From Larus michahellis (Eukaryota; Chordata; Aves; Charadriiformes; Laridae): a stretch of DNA of 64,000 nt. The translations under genes were made by a program, and so were the position numbers. The notes under the pieces were generated by a model. It was not told where the DNA came from. It saw only the letters and a program-made list of their open reading frames with translations, and ran no database searches. Below are positions 21,819-35,107 of this stretch, one piece after another. The stretch lies in NCBI RefSeq assembly GCF_964199755.1, contig NC_133914.1, forward strand, positions 2,046,001 to 2,110,000, in the 5' to 3' direction. Every line of letters begins with the position of its first letter. Position 1 is the stretch's first letter.

Positions 21819-24587
21819 CGGCGGGACGGTGGCCTGCCTGGGGGGCAGCAGCACTGTCGTCCCTGATAGCCAAAGGATGGAGCAGAGCGAGAGCCGAGGA
21901 TGGAGCTGGGGCGTACAGCGAGGACGGTGGTGCCGGAGGGTCCCGTCTCCTTGGCCACGCCGGCAGCGGCCAGGCAGGGTCTGGAGCCCCTCTCCTGGGA
22001 TCTCCGTGCCGGCGCAGCGGCCGGGGCCAGGGTCCCAATTGCCACGTGAGCCCCAGCCCATGCCGCAACCTGAGCACAGATCCTCTGCCCAAACCCTGGA
22101 GTGGGATGTGGAGCATCTGCCCAGACACCGCGGGGAGGGACGCGGGCTGCGAGCCCCGGCGAGCTGCAGGAACTCCAGGGCATCGCTCCCCGAGGGACGC
22201 CGGCTCGGTCGAGCAAAGCATCCCGGCTCCAGGGAAAAAGAAGCTCTGGTGGGAAGCAGAGGGTGTTTACCCGGGGTCTGTGGGTCGGACACCGCTTTGC
22301 CCTTGCAGCCCCTGCGCAGAAACGGCGTTTTCTAATGCAACGGGCATTTTGCAAAGAAATCTTGCTAAGCCTGGAGGGACCCGCAGAGAGCGATTCCCAT
22401 CTCGGGGAATTTGCGGGCAGGTGGCCATCAACCGCAGACATTTAAACTTCCAGCCTCGTGCTGGGGTCACCAGCTTAATTACAACGAGCCGTGGTCCAGG
22501 CCAGAGCCTTTTGGGGCCGGGGTGCTCAGGGGGGCCGGGGTAGCTCACTTGGGGGGCTGCTGCCTGTGCTGTTGGCTGGGATGTGTGGGGCCGGGATGGC
22601 CTGGAGACCTGCCGGGTCCCCGTCCACGCTGTCTCTGTGGAGCACCGGGGCGATGGGCAGCACAGAGCAGCCTGCTGCTGCTGGAGCCCATCGCACCGGC
22701 ACCAGCACCACGGGGGGATGCAGGTTCTGCTCCCAAGTGAAGACAGCGACGCTGGGGCTGCTCCAGCCGCTGCCCGCACACCCCATGGGGAGGGTGTCCC
22801 CGTGACGGGGGATGCGGGCGACGGAGGAGCAGTGGGAGCCCGTAACAGCACTGGGGAGCCGCTGCCGTGGGGAGCTGCTGGCGACGACAGGAGCCCTGCG
22901 GTAGCTTCAAAGCTCACTTGGGAGGACCTGCCCCTGGGCTGCCATCGTTTCCCTTCCTTCCAAGGCGGCCATGGCACGTGCAGCAGCATTTTCAGCCACT
23001 TCCTCAGCACCAAACGAGCCACCACTGGTGGGAAATTTGGGGCCGGGGATGGAGGGGGCCAGAAATGCCCGAGCTGCTGAGAGCCAACAGGGGGAGAAGC
23101 AGGTCTGACCCCTGGACCTCCATTCCTCAGTGGATTAGGTTTTAAGCAGCGAGAGGCTGCTCTGCAGGACCTGTCCGTGCGACCATGTCCAGGGGCTTCT
23201 CCCGCCCTCGGGGTGCCATCCCAGCCCCTCCGTCCACCAGCCCCAACACCCGTCTCTCCTCTCGCCTCCTGCAGGAACCCCCACGGCGGCTCCGGGTGCA
23301 CCACGGAGCCTCAGCGGCAGTGCTGCCCTCCAGCAGGACGGACTCGCTCCGTCCGTTGTGGCCTCGCGCCATGGTTGAAACAGGCTCCGGAGCAGCGGGA
23401 GCACGTGGGGACAGCAGCTCCCCAGCCGGGTCCCCGTGTCCCCGGCAGAGCTGGTGCCACTGGTTGGCCCCTCGCTCCCTGGCACAGAGTCACCCCCGTG
23501 GTGCCCCCCGTGCCATTGCTTTCCCTGGGGGAGCATCACCGCTCCCCACCAGCGCCGCCCTCCGCCGCTCTCCTGGCTGCCCAGATACGACGGCAAATTT
23601 GTGAGCTGCTGCGAAAACTTCTTCCCGTGTGCGAAACGCCAAGGAACATAACCCCGGCCCCCGCCCCCGCCAGCGCGCCTGGCTGCCCGGGATGGGAAAC
23701 TGCCTTGCAGTGTTTATCCTAACAGTCATTTTATTTTAATGTCAGGGGTTGAAATCCTGTCTCCCTGGTTTTGCTGGGTCCTTTGATCTCCGTTTCCTTT
23801 TCTCTTCCAACTTTTTAGCAACACCCCCAGGTGTGCCTGTGTGCGCCGGGCTGGTGCCTTTGCTCCGGCAGCTGCCTGTGCCATGCACGTCCTCCGCAAA
23901 ACCCGCTGGTGACACTCACTTCACCCTCGGAACACCGTTTTCTTGGGGTTCCAGCACTTGGGGGGCGACCCCAGAGCCCAGCTCCCGGGCCCCAACAGGG
24001 CAAGACCCCGGTGGGGGCACCCCGGCTGCAGCAGCCTCCTCCTCTCCGCTGCAAACCCTCCCGGCGTCACCACGCCTCGGCTGCCACCGCGTCCCATCCC
24101 GGCGGGTCGGTCACAGCCCTTGGGGACGGGGTTGCCTGCATGCCTCTGCACAACGGGGTGGCCGCAGGTGACGGGGACGTGTCCCGGCGCGGTGCCGGGG
24201 CCCGCGCTGCGCCTGCACCACGTGTCAACCCGGGCAGGTGCCATGCCACCGGTGGGGTCCAGGCGCGGCTTCCCCCCACCGCCATGTCCCCGAACTGGCC
24301 ATTGCGCCGCTTCTGGGGTTAGCAGGGGGAAAATGTTGTTTGCGCTTCTCTAATATCTGCCTTCTGTTTTGCATTTGCCGTTTCTTCAAAGATAGGGAGC
24401 CGCCTCTGCCAAGATTCCTGAGGAGATATCCTCAGCAATGCCGACCACGCTCCCCACCGCACTCAAAGAAAACAAATGTCAGGCCAAGGATTGATATGAA
24501 ATAGTTTAAAAATGAGAAAAAGCTGCCTTAGAGCTAGGTTTACATTAAAATAAATTTCAGGAGCGGGAGGCTCGGCTGCGTCCCTCC

Positions 24588-24612
24588 CCGGCGGGCGGGC
24601 GGGCGGGCGGCG
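24588..24612. repeat. GGCG tetranucleotide run
   Basis: Five or six GGCG units in succession, G-rich on the given strand. Confidence 0.85.
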
Positions 24613-25249
24613 CGGGGGGACGGGGTGACCTGCCGGGGCGGTGCGGGGGCTCTGCCCACTCCCAATGCTGCCCGCGCCACGGCGGCACGTGGCCCAGCAC
24701 CGGTGGCTCCCTGCAGCATCGCGGGGGTCACCAGGGCGAGATGCTGCTCCCTGAGCACGGCGGGGTGGCAGGGGGGTCCTGCTCCCCAGTGCTTCCCACC
24801 AGCATCAGCGGGGCACCGTGGGCACAGTGACCCTCTACTCTGCAAATCCCCCCCGGGTGGTCGCTAGCCCCCCATGCCACCACTCACCCTGCCCGGGTCC
24901 CATCTCGGGGTCTCCCCGGCACAGCATCCCGCCAGGGAACGGGACCTGCTGGGCGCGGGGGGGCGTCGGGGTGACCTGCGGGGCATCAGGGAGGAGGAGC
25001 GGGGGCTACACCCCTCGGCTGGGGGGGTCCCTCAGTTGCCTGGCCCTCGCCGTGCCCCGGGAGGGGACTGGCAAGCCCAGCCTTGGCGCGGGGCTGTCAG
25101 GGGGTTGAAGCACATGACTTTGCTGCCGTCTCAGTTAACCCAGGGAAGAAAATGAGCAGCGGCTTCTCTCTGGGCGAGGGGGCTCCTGGCAGGACCCTCG
25201 TCCCCCGCTGCCGCAGCCTGAACCCTCCCCATCCTGCTGCCCCGAGCGC

Positions 25250-25485
25250 CCCATCCTGTCCCCATCCTTATCCCCGTCCCCATCCTCATCCCCATCCCGT
25301 CCCCCTCCCTTTTCCCCATCCTGTCCCCCTCCTTATTCCCATCCTGTCCCCATTCTTGTCCCCATGCCATCCCTATGCCCATCCCATCCTTATCCCCATC
25401 CCATCCCCATCCTGTCCCCCTCCCTTTTCCCCATCCTTATCCTTATCCCTATCCCATCCCCATCCCACCCCCATCCCCTGCTGCC
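25250..25485. repeat. Pyrimidine-rich minisatellite, core CCCCATCC
   Basis: About 235 bp of variants on CCCATCCTTATCC, CCCATCCTGTCC and CCCCTCCCTTTTC. The given strand is almost free of G. Confidence 0.92.
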
Positions 25486-26309
25486 CCCGGGGCCGTGCAC
25501 CACAGAGAAGTTTTTCTGGCAGGGCAGCAGCAGCGAAGCTGCTTACACATATTCACACCCCGGCGAGGGGCCGGAGCGCACGCTTTTCAGGCAGCACTTT
25601 AGTTTATCTTATTTAATTTAATTTATGTGAGCTGATGTGAGATCCCAGCAAGCCCGAGGTGTTCGGTGGAAACTCTGACAAGACGCTCCCCTCAACCGCG
25701 CTCCCGCCTCCCGGCCGGCCTGGCCCCGCGCTGACGGCTGGGCTTTCAGATTTTCCTCCGCGCTCTGCGATGACCGTTTCGGCGGGACCGGCGCCACGGT
25801 GGGTGTGGAGCCCCCGCAAGGCCACGCTCCCGGGGCTCCGGGTACCGATCCCAAGTGCCACCCCGGCAGCGGGCAGCCCCCATGCCACCCCCCAGCACGT
25901 GCCCCTCCGACGGGATGGACGCGGGTTGTGAAAAAGCAGGCTGATTTTTTTCCCAGAATTTTGTTTGGAAAAAATTTGCTCCTCGACGCTGTCACAAGAT
26001 GTTTCAACATCGCTGAATCAGCTGCTTTGATTTTTCAATTTGAATTTTTTTTTTTTTTTCTTTTTTAGTTTCCACATTTCCTTTGTCTCGGAGCCGAAAG
26101 CCTCACAGGGAATTCCAGCGGCACCGCTTTCCTGGGGATTATGCCAAAACCCCCCCATCCCCGCCGAGTCCTGTTGCAGGGGCAGCAGCGACTGCCATGG
26201 GGCAGCTCCGCTCCCCTCATCCCTCACGGCTCCCGGGGCTCGGCAGCCGGGAGCCGTGTCCTGGGGGACACGGGGAGCCGCTCGCCGTTCCCACGTGCAC
26301 CATCTCTAT

Positions 26310-26445
26310 TTGTCATAAACAAAGAGCTTCCAACCTCAAGTAATGCCCATGTGCTGCTACCCGAAGCCACAATCTTATTACCAGGCTCCCAATTTCCAGT
26401 GCAATTGAGTGTCTCATTTAATTTGCTTTAAAGGGTTCCAGATCC
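26310..26445. promoter_or_regulatory. AT-rich island, candidate conserved non-coding element
   Basis: Complex sequence with TTTGTCATAAACAAAG (Forkhead/SOX-like words) near its start and TCATTTAATTTGC near its end, set in GC-rich flanks. The call is by composition and words only. Confidence 0.3.
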
Positions 26446-29400
26446 CCCTCGCCTGCCCCTGGCTGGACCCTGCGCCCACAAACCATGTTCATCTCCCGCT
26501 GCTTCTCCTGACATGGCACGGACCCAGATGGCACCGGGGCAGCCCAGAGGAAAACAGGATGGATTTCATGTGCCCCAGACCATCCCAGGGGAAAAAACCG
26601 CTTCTCGACCCATGTCGGAGAAAAGGAGCGGTAGGAGCAGCCGGGAGAGTGCCAGGAGTGAGACGGATGGGAAAGGCATGGAGGAGCTGGTGACCTCCGC
26701 AGGGTCCGGGACTCAGGAGCCCCAGGGCCAGCCCGGCCTCCCCATGGACACAGGGCACTTGCCCTGGGCGTTGGGGCTACCATCACCCCTTGCCAAGCGC
26801 CACTGGGGAGCTGGAGTTCAAGCACCACTGGAAATCAGGGCAGAATATCCAGAACATTTTCTTAGTGGGACTCACTTGTTTCTGTTAGAGATGCCAGCCC
26901 TCGGACAGACACGCAGCCAGTGGCGCACGGGGCCGCCCTCACATCCCCATGTCCCTGCAGTCTCCCAGGGGCACGTTTTGCTGGAGGACAGGACGGAGCC
27001 CGCAGCGGGGACGGCACAGGGCCATGTCCCGCGGTCCCATCCCGGGGGCACCAGCGTGCCAAGTCCGGGAATGACTTGGGGGGGAACGGGGAGGGCTGTG
27101 CCAGCCACCGCGGCCGGCCGAGCCGGGTGCTGAGCCGAGGCCATGGGACGCACTTCTTACAAAATCTTTTGTTTAGGCTTCAAGCTGGAAAAACATCCAG
27201 CTCCTCTTTTCCAGGCAGAGTTTTCCTCCGGGCAGTGTCATGTGGGAACCTCCCTCCGTCCCCGCTCGGGACCGGCTGCCCAAAGAGGGGCTTGTCCTGC
27301 GGCGGCACGGTGCTGCGCCCGGCGAGCACCCCCCCTCTGCGTGGGGCACCCCCGTTCTGAGCACAGGCACTGGGAGGCTGCCGTGCTGCTCGGGGGGGGC
27401 ACTGGTGCCTGTCCCCACACCCGAGGGACCCCAATGCCGATCCTGATTGTCCCCCTGCGCCAGGACCCAGATCTGGGAGCGGACCCGGCCCGGGGCAGCC
27501 ACTGGCGTGTTGCCGCCTTCTAGGAAACACCGAGTGCGTGGCAGCCCCGGCTCGGGCCAGCGCTGGGCGTCTGCCCCGCGGGTGCCGCGCTGCCACGCTC
27601 GCCTGGCATTTATGAGTCTTCACATGTGGCAATGAAACATGGGGAAAAAATTAAATCGACCCATTCATCCCATTTTTCTAGAGGACAATTATAAAAAAAA
27701 AAAAAAAAAAACCCAAGGAAAAGAGAAAAGAAACCCTTCAGCCTTCAACCCGGGAGCTATTGTGCGGGAGCGGAGCAGGGAATGGCGGCGCTGGCTGGGC
27801 TGGGGGCGGCACAGGGATGGCAGCGGGCAGTGCCCCCCGATCCAGCACGGGGAGGGGTGATGGCCCCCCAGCCACCTCGCCGGGCAGGTCCGGGTGCGCC
27901 CCAAATCTCGCACCGAGGGGCTGGCGGGACCCTCCCCAGGGACGGGCAGCACCAGCCTCGCTGCTGTGATGGAAATAACCGGAATAAGCAGAGCTGCTCC
28001 GCAACTGGGGAAGTGCCGGAGCGATGTGGGGCTCCGGAGGATCCCACCCCATCCCCAGGGCTCCACCAGCCCATGGCACGCCTACGGCACGGCCGGGCTC
28101 CCGGGAGCCTTCCTGCACAAGCCCACAGACATTTTCCGTCTCATTTACATCAAGAACATTAAAATGCTGTTTTCCGAAGGCACGGCACATTGAAATGCCA
28201 GGCCCTGGGTGGAATGTGGCGGGGGCTCAGTGGGAGGACAGCTGTGGCTGCGGCCGGGTGCCAGGAACCCCCTGGCCGTGATGGCCCTTGGCACGCTGCA
28301 ACCAGTCCCCAGGGGTGGCACCGGGGTCTCCAGGGCCACTGCGGGCTCCGTCCCTCCCGGGGCACCACAGGCAGCACCGTCAGCGTCGCGCAGAGGCGGC
28401 CGGTGCGAGGAGCCCAGGACAGGGTCCTGCCCCCGTGCTTGGCTCCCGGCACCGGGCTCCTTTTGTCGGGAAGTCACGGCCGCCCCCTCCCACGGCCCCC
28501 ACTGGGCTCTGCCAGGGCCAGACCGTGACCCCGGCCAGCCGGGCTTCCTCCACCAGCAGAAAGCAAACGCCGCGCGAGGCCACTGTCCCACGGCCTCTGA
28601 CCATCCCTGCCCGGGCCAGCCCAGCGCTGCAGTGAAAATCCGGCATGCGGCCAGGCAGCGCTGGGCACGGGAGGCGAAGCCGTAAAGCCAGCGCTTCCTC
28701 CTGGCTCTTCTCCATCAACCAGAGCTGGCCAAGGGGCCGTTTCGCCGCAGCCTCTCCATGCGGTGCCTGGTGCACACCGTGCCCCGGGGGTGCTCTGCTC
28801 CCCTCGTGGGTCCCTGCCAGCGCTGAACCCCCTTTTCCACGGCACCGTGTGCCTGCTCTGCCGGGGGGGTTTCTACAGTCATCCAGCCCCTGTGGCAAAC
28901 CCAGCCCCGGGCACGGCTGGTGTCCGCTGCCCGCTCCTGAGGCATCCCTCCTGGCTGGGGGACAGCCAGCCCCAGGGGACACGTCCCATGGGGAGGCTGG
29001 CGGGAGCAGGGACACATCCCGGCTGGCCAGGGCAGCCCACCCCGGTGCTGCTGGAACGGTGGGTGCCCGCCCGGCTGGAATGGGACACCCTGGGGCTGTT
29101 GCGCAAGGGTGGCCGGGATGGGAGTTGGGGAGCAGGGCTCCCCCCGCTCCCACCCCCAGCCCCGGGGCTGCCACTGCGAACACCCCGGCCACACGCGCCT
29201 TGGCAGGGCTATTTCGGGAGCTTTCAGCACCACCCAGAGAGGTGTCCGATGCTTTTATTTATAAACCCACTGGCTTCTGCCCAGCTCCAGCCGGCTCGCA
29301 TGCAGGAAAAAACCCATCGGAGCCAAGACAAACAGAGCCAGCAGCATCCCCACACGGTAGGAGGTAGCGCCGAGCGGGCCAAGGATGCTCTGGCTGCACC

Positions 29401-32029
29401 GCCCGGCCCGGGGCTGCCCGGCGGGATGGTCATGCCCTGGCACCGCAGCCCCGGGGCTGGGCTTCAACAGCACAAGGCTGCTGCTCCGGCTGCACAGCCA
29501 CCCTGGGCAGACCCACGTGTGCCGGGGCTGCCGCGGAGCACATGGGGGGCTGCAGGCAGAACCCCGAGTGATGCCCCCAGCACAGGTCCTGCTGCCCGGT
29601 GCCAGGCACCCGCGTGGGCAGCACAGACGTGCCCGTGCTCCCTCGGGGTCTGCTGAGCCATCACGGGTAACTGCAGAACTGCAGTCACCATGGGACCCCG
29701 ATGCTGCGGCTGCCCCCCGCTTCCCACTCTGCTCCCCAGGCACTTCACTGGGACAGTCGGCCCTGCTTGCGGTCAGCAAGGGATGCTGGGGGGGCCCGTA
29801 CCTTAAATACCATCTGAGGCTGGGGCCGGAGCCCTCCTGCCCAAGGGCAGAGGGACGCAAACTCCCACAGATCACGCTGAGCTTGCCAAGCTCAGGTGGC
29901 CAGAGCCGAGGATGAGGGTCCAGCCCCATCCAAGGGGGCAAAAGGGCTGCCCACGGATGGGCTCCCCCCTGGGCACTGGCTCCAGCCCCCGGCAGCATGG
30001 CAACAATTGGATTATTGTCAGCTTGCCACCGGGGACACGAGTGTGACGGGGAATTCAACAAACCCGGCGCTTTCCGCCTGTCCCTCTGGCTTTCCCAGCC
30101 CAGGCTAATCCCCTAAGATGCTCCGTCAGCACAGCCACCGCCCCACAGCCTGCGCGGAGGGACGGCGGCTCCTGGCCCCCCCATCTCCCCTGGGCACCGG
30201 CCAGGGGCAAACGCGCTGGGTACCGTGGCCCCAGTGGCTCCCATTGGGCCCAAGGTGGGCGCAGACAAAGGCATCGTGAGCGCCAGCTCCAGCCGCTTCG
30301 GGGACTCGGCTAATGGGGTCCATTTGTTGGGTAGTTCTTGGAATAACAAATTGTATCATCCAAAAAAGCAAAACCACAAAAGGGGATCGGCTTGCAGCCC
30401 GGCTCACAAAAGCCCCTTGTCTGGAGGCCCCCCGCGCCCCCCAATCTCCCGGAGAAAACTCAATTTAACCAAAATAAACAGCGCGCCCGGCCCCGTGCTC
30501 TCACGCTCTCCCCACAAACGGCGGGGCGACACGGCTCAACCCGACACTGCGGCCGGCAAACCGTCACCCGGCTCGCCCCGCGACCGGCGCATCCCCAATG
30601 GCCCGCTGGGCTGTGCCGCGCCGCTCCCTGCTGGAGCGCTGCTGCCCTCGCCTTCATCTCTCCAGCAAAAATGTACCGCTCAGAGCCGGACGGTGCCCGG
30701 AGGGCTCTGGGCACATCACAGACCCTCCGCCATGGCCCGGGGGCCGCCAGCTCCCCCTGCGCTGCCGCAAGCCCCATCTCGGCTCCCCCTCAGCTCAGCA
30801 GCAAACACACAGCCCCGGCTCCGGCAGGGCTTGCATGGGAGTAGGGAAGAGCGAGCCACGGACTTGCCGGCAGCGGGATGAAAGATGAGGTTTGACACCT
30901 GCTAAACCCGCAAATCCTCCCCTTGTTCGTCGCTATCAGCTCTCCAGCGGGCCTGGAGCCCACCGGCCAGGTGGGAGGCAGAGCTTTCCAGCGAGCGAGC
31001 CTCTCCGGGAGCACGGCTGAGCGCGGCAGGGAGCGATCCCAGCCCGGCCGCTGGACCCGCCAAACAGACCCAGCGGCTGTCTCCCGTTTCTAAATCCCGC
31101 GGCCACATCCCACGCCTGCGCTTGCAGCCGGACCCCCGAGGTCTCCCGGGAAGTGCACCCAAGGTCCCAAGCGCCCATTTGCATCCTTGAGGACACGTTG
31201 CAGGAGGTTCCCATCTGGGTCCTGGGAGGCTGCACGAGGTGGAAAGGGCTGATGGAGGAGAGTCAAGCCCCTTCCCAGCGGGGCTGCCCTCCAAAATAGC
31301 AGGATTTGGGGCTGTTCTTCCAATGGAGATTGGACCCCAGGAGCAAACCCCATCCCATGCCAAGGGCCACCAGCAGCCGGCCCCACAGGAGTCCTGCCGT
31401 TGGAAAGGTGTCCCCTGCCATGCCTCCAGCAGCCCAGCAATGCGGCGGACAGAGGTTTGTGTCTCCCACAGCCCAGGTCTTCACACCTTCACGTGTAGGG
31501 CAGGAGCGCTGGCTGCCAGCCCCGGTCCAGGAGCTCCGCTCAATCAGGTACCCCCAGCCCCAAAACTCACTTGAATTCTTTGCAACCCATCACCTGAGCA
31601 AGCCTGCTCGGGTTTTGGGCCAGCTTTCATCCCTGGACCAGCCGCCACCAGCCCAGGGACTCAAACAGGATTTGTGACGCCTGGTCCCACCCGCCCGGGA
31701 TGCTGGGCCCCCGCAGCATGCGGGCGCTGGGCTGGCAAACGGCCAAGCTGGCATTTGCCTGCCCTTTGGGCATGAACACGCCTGAACTCCCACTTCCCAT
31801 CCCCCGGGAGCGCAGGATGGGAGAGGGCTGCCGGGGTCCCGCAGACGGCTGCATCCGAGATGGTCGCTCCAGCATCTCCCTTCTTCCCAGCCGGCAGCGA
31901 GCCGAGGCCAGCCCAGCTCGGGACCAGGGGCGACCCCACCGTCACAGCTCATCTGCCGCGGGTAATTCGCTGCCTGCCCGGCAGCGCTCTCGCTGCATTC
32001 CTGCCCTAAGTACCGCGGATTTGCTGTGC

Positions 32030-32330
32030 TTTATGAAAAAACGAAAAGAATGTTTTAAATGAAATTAATTCTTACGAACCCAAGATTTCATAAAAGCGCT
32101 GCCTGGGCACGGTTTGGCACGGGCCTGCTCTTGTTCGCTCCATTGGCCTTCCCCTGGGGGGAGGAAAATACCGGGCTTGGTATAAAATAATTACAAACTC
32201 ATTGTATAGCTCTGCTTGTAACTGCTCGGAGGAGCTCTGGGGTCTCGTCCTAGCTCGTAGTTTACATTTGGCAATAACATCACACGTGGTCTTTAAGAAA
32301 CTGCTACGGGAGAACGCATAATGGAAAAAA
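32030..32330. promoter_or_regulatory. AT-rich island of 300 bp, candidate conserved element
   Basis: The block includes AAATGAAATTAATTC, TATAAAATAATTAC and a purine-rich end. It is one of the longest low-GC blocks in the 41-kb gap and is not a simple repeat. The flank from 32400 is CpG-rich. Confidence 0.35.
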
Positions 32331-33064
32331 AAGCATCGGCAGACGTGCCGAGCAGCATCCATCGGCCGGCAGAGGGGTGCCGGGCACCTGAGCATCTCGC
32401 ACGGGCGCCGTGCCACGTGAGCCGGCGCGGCACAGCACGGTGCGGTGTTTGGCACCGACGTGGTCCGGCTGCGGCGCAGACGTTTCTGTGCGGGCGGCGG
32501 GAAGGAGCGAGCGGAGGTTCGGGAGCAGGCACGGCGCCACGGGTGCTCGGGGCGGCCCCGCCAGCTTCCTTTGGCAGCAGGCGGGGGAACTGATGCGACG
32601 CTGCCCTGCTCTCCCTTTCATCTTTACTTTAAAAAGCCACTAAATTAAAACCACAAAGACACCCAAGCCCTGGAGCGACTCTCTGCTGTCCCGCCGGCCC
32701 CCGCGCCAGGGATGCTCGGCAGGACGCGGCACTCGCTCGTGGCCGGAGCAACTCGCAGCCGCCCTGACCTTGTTCTTTATGTAACGTAAAGCATTAGTTT
32801 CATCTGTTCGCAAGGCCACGAGCCGGCAGCCAAGACTCCCAACGTGACCCAGAGGTCCGTGGGCACAAAGTGGTCGCCAGGCTCTGGGACCCTCGTGCCA
32901 CCGCAGTCAGGGGGATGCCCCAGCCCCAGCTGCCCCCAAGGCGCCTGGGCACGGCCCCGCATCGCCTGCTTTGTGGTCTGCTCTCGATGCCTGGGCTGCC
33001 CACCCCGGGGCTGCGGTCTCTGCCCGCCCGGCTGGGTTTATCAGCCTGACCCCTCTGGGGCCCA

Positions 33065-33270
33065 AGGTATCTGAAATTAAAGGCAAAGAAAAGACAAAAG
33101 TATCGCCGCTGTAATCCAAACCCAGGACCTTCGGGGATCTGCCTGTGGGTTGTGAGCGCCAGACTGGCAATATCAGGAAATATGAAGAAATAGCAATAAA
33201 AGTAGGCTTGTTTCTCTCCGCTGGCTGGCTGGCTTACAGGACACTGGAGCAGCTGAGAAATACCTTTCTG
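33065..33270. promoter_or_regulatory. AT-rich island with a GTAATCC word
   Basis: Complex AT-rich sequence containing TGTAATCC at about 33110 (OTX/PITX-type core TAATCC) and GAAATAGCAATAAAAG near 33186. Candidate enhancer by composition. Confidence 0.3.
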
Positions 33271-34229
33271 CAGTCATTGACAATGCATGTTTGAGGCTGA
33301 AAATATGCTTCCCTGGCAAAAGCCCACATCTTTAACCCCGGTGGGCACCAGCGGCTCTCCCCGTGGGTCCGGGAGCGGGGCAGCAGGGCGAGCAGCGGGA
33401 CCGCGCAGCCGCCCCGGGCACGCAGGTGCCGCGGGGGACGTGGCTCTCGGCTGCTGACACGGAGCCGCCGAACAGCGAGCAGGATGCGATAAGTGGCAAG
33501 TGTTGAAATTAAAGCCACGCTGAAAGCAAAGGAGCCGTTGCAGCTCCCCGCCGTGCCAAGCCTCCCGTCGCCTTATCGGTGATTCCCTGAAAAAGATGGC
33601 TGTGTTGTCTTGACATTAAATATTCTCCATGCAGCGATCCCGATCTCCTCCATTTCACCGGCAGCACCCCAGTGCTCCAGCCCCGATGCACACCCTGGAT
33701 TCACACTCTCGCCCCTCGGAGCCGAGCCTGGAGCAAAGCCAAAATCTCCAAAGAAAAAAATGCAGCCCAGAGCTTCCAAGTTTCGTGGTAAAACCACATG
33801 ATTTTGATGGGAAGCCATAAATCAGTCCCAGGCTCTCTCGGCCTCCGGTAACTTCTTAAAACAAACCTGGGCTGAATTTTAGGGCTTGTAATGAAATCTG
33901 AAAGCAGGTGAATTGGCCGCAGGCTTTAAGCATGGCTGCAAGGGCTGTGCACAGAGCGGACTCGGCTGCTCCGGACAGCCCCCATCCTTGGCTCAGCTCC
34001 TGCTTAAAGATGGGGCACAACCAAGGCACCTTCCATCTTCTGCGGGCGTCAGGTTTATGTCTCTGCCCAAGAAACCCCTTCCCAGCGCATCAGGCCGGAC
34101 CCAGCTGCCCTGCCCTGCCCGCAACCTGGGCACGGGGGATTTTGCAGCGAAAGGGGTAAATCCTCGCGTGGCTGCGGGGATCGGGGCAGCTACACGAGGT
34201 GGTCCGGCCGCGGGGTCTTGGGTTTTGGT

Positions 34230-34400
34230 ACCAAACAAAGAGAAGGCTCTCATTTGGCTAATGGGCCTCCGAAGAAAGGCTGTATCCTTGTTTGCTCCCA
34301 CTGCCTCATTGTCTGCAGATAAAGACAGGGGATAGATCTCATCCGATACCAGCAATATCATCTCATCCATCTGGACGGGGCTCTTTACAAGACCCTGCTT
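34230..34400. promoter_or_regulatory. Candidate enhancer island
   Basis: GGCTAATGGG, CTTGTTTGCTC (Forkhead-like), CTCATTGTC (SOX-like) and CAGATAAAG (GATA-like) occur within about 100 bp of complex sequence. Confidence 0.33.
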
Positions 34401-35063
34401 TAGAATTTAGATCCCTGGGAACTTGGAAGGCAGCAGTGAAACAAAACCCTCGGCAAGAACAATAAAGAGGCTCTCGGCGACGGGCAGAGAGATCCGCAGG
34501 GCAGGCACAGGCAGCGCTGCGAGGTCCCAGGGCTCCGGCATTGCTGGGCCGCGGGGGTTTGCAGCAGGTTTGCAGAATTCTGCTGGTTTTGGGGGATTCC
34601 TGGGGCCGCGTCCTGCCCGGGGCAGGCAGAGCTTGTGCTGGGAGTGCTGCACTGCCATGCAAGAAATAGGGACTCGGTTTTTTGGTGCAAAATATCCAAG
34701 CTGGGAAAGCCCTCGCCCCCACCTGTCTGCATCCACAGCAGGTGGACACGGAGACCACCGTCTTCCTCCCTGGCTGCTTCTTGCCAAGCCCTGTCCTGGA
34801 GAGCAGCGCCTGGAAGAGCCTCTGAGGACAACCATCTCCAGATGGGCCAGAGGGACGGGCTCGGCCCCAGGGAAGGTCTCGGAGACGAGACCCGGCTGCT
34901 CTGCAGATTTTGGCTGCAGTTTCTGCCTGTGATCTGCAGCTTTGCTCCATGAACTCGGCTGACACCGGGGCTGGGGGCCGCAGCAGCGCTCTGCGGCGAA
35001 GGGGCTGCGGGTACAGCAGAAACCCTCACGTCGCCGCCTTCGGCTCCTTTTTTGTCCCACCTT

Positions 35064-35107
35064 ATTTTTGATAGCACCCACCTCATTTTTGATAGCACCC
35101 ACCTCCC
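35064..35107. repeat. 21-bp tandem duplication
   Basis: Two near-identical copies of ATTTTTGATAGCACCCACCT in succession. Confidence 0.9.

Larger units (their letters stand above)
19291..25000. other. Gene-free GC-rich block with minisatellites
   Basis: No recognisable coding exon. It holds the GGCAY tandem array (20150), the GTGCMC-rich array (20788), a CTC triplet run (21790) and AT-rich patches at 19690-19880, 21640-21780, 23700-23830 and 24310-24560 that could be regulatory. Long open frames on both strands follow GC bias. Confidence 0.6.
25001..32029. other. Gene-free GC-rich block
   Basis: It holds the pyrimidine-rich minisatellite at 25250-25485, an A19 run at 27693 and AT-rich patches at 25590-25650, 25930-26100, 26310-26445, 28110-28200 and 29990-30060. 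I see no gene. All long frames look like chance frames in GC-rich sequence. Confidence 0.6.

Noticed and set aside
25250-25485. CRISPR-like regular repeat array
   Set aside because: Units are short, variable and lack unique spacers. It is a eukaryotic minisatellite.
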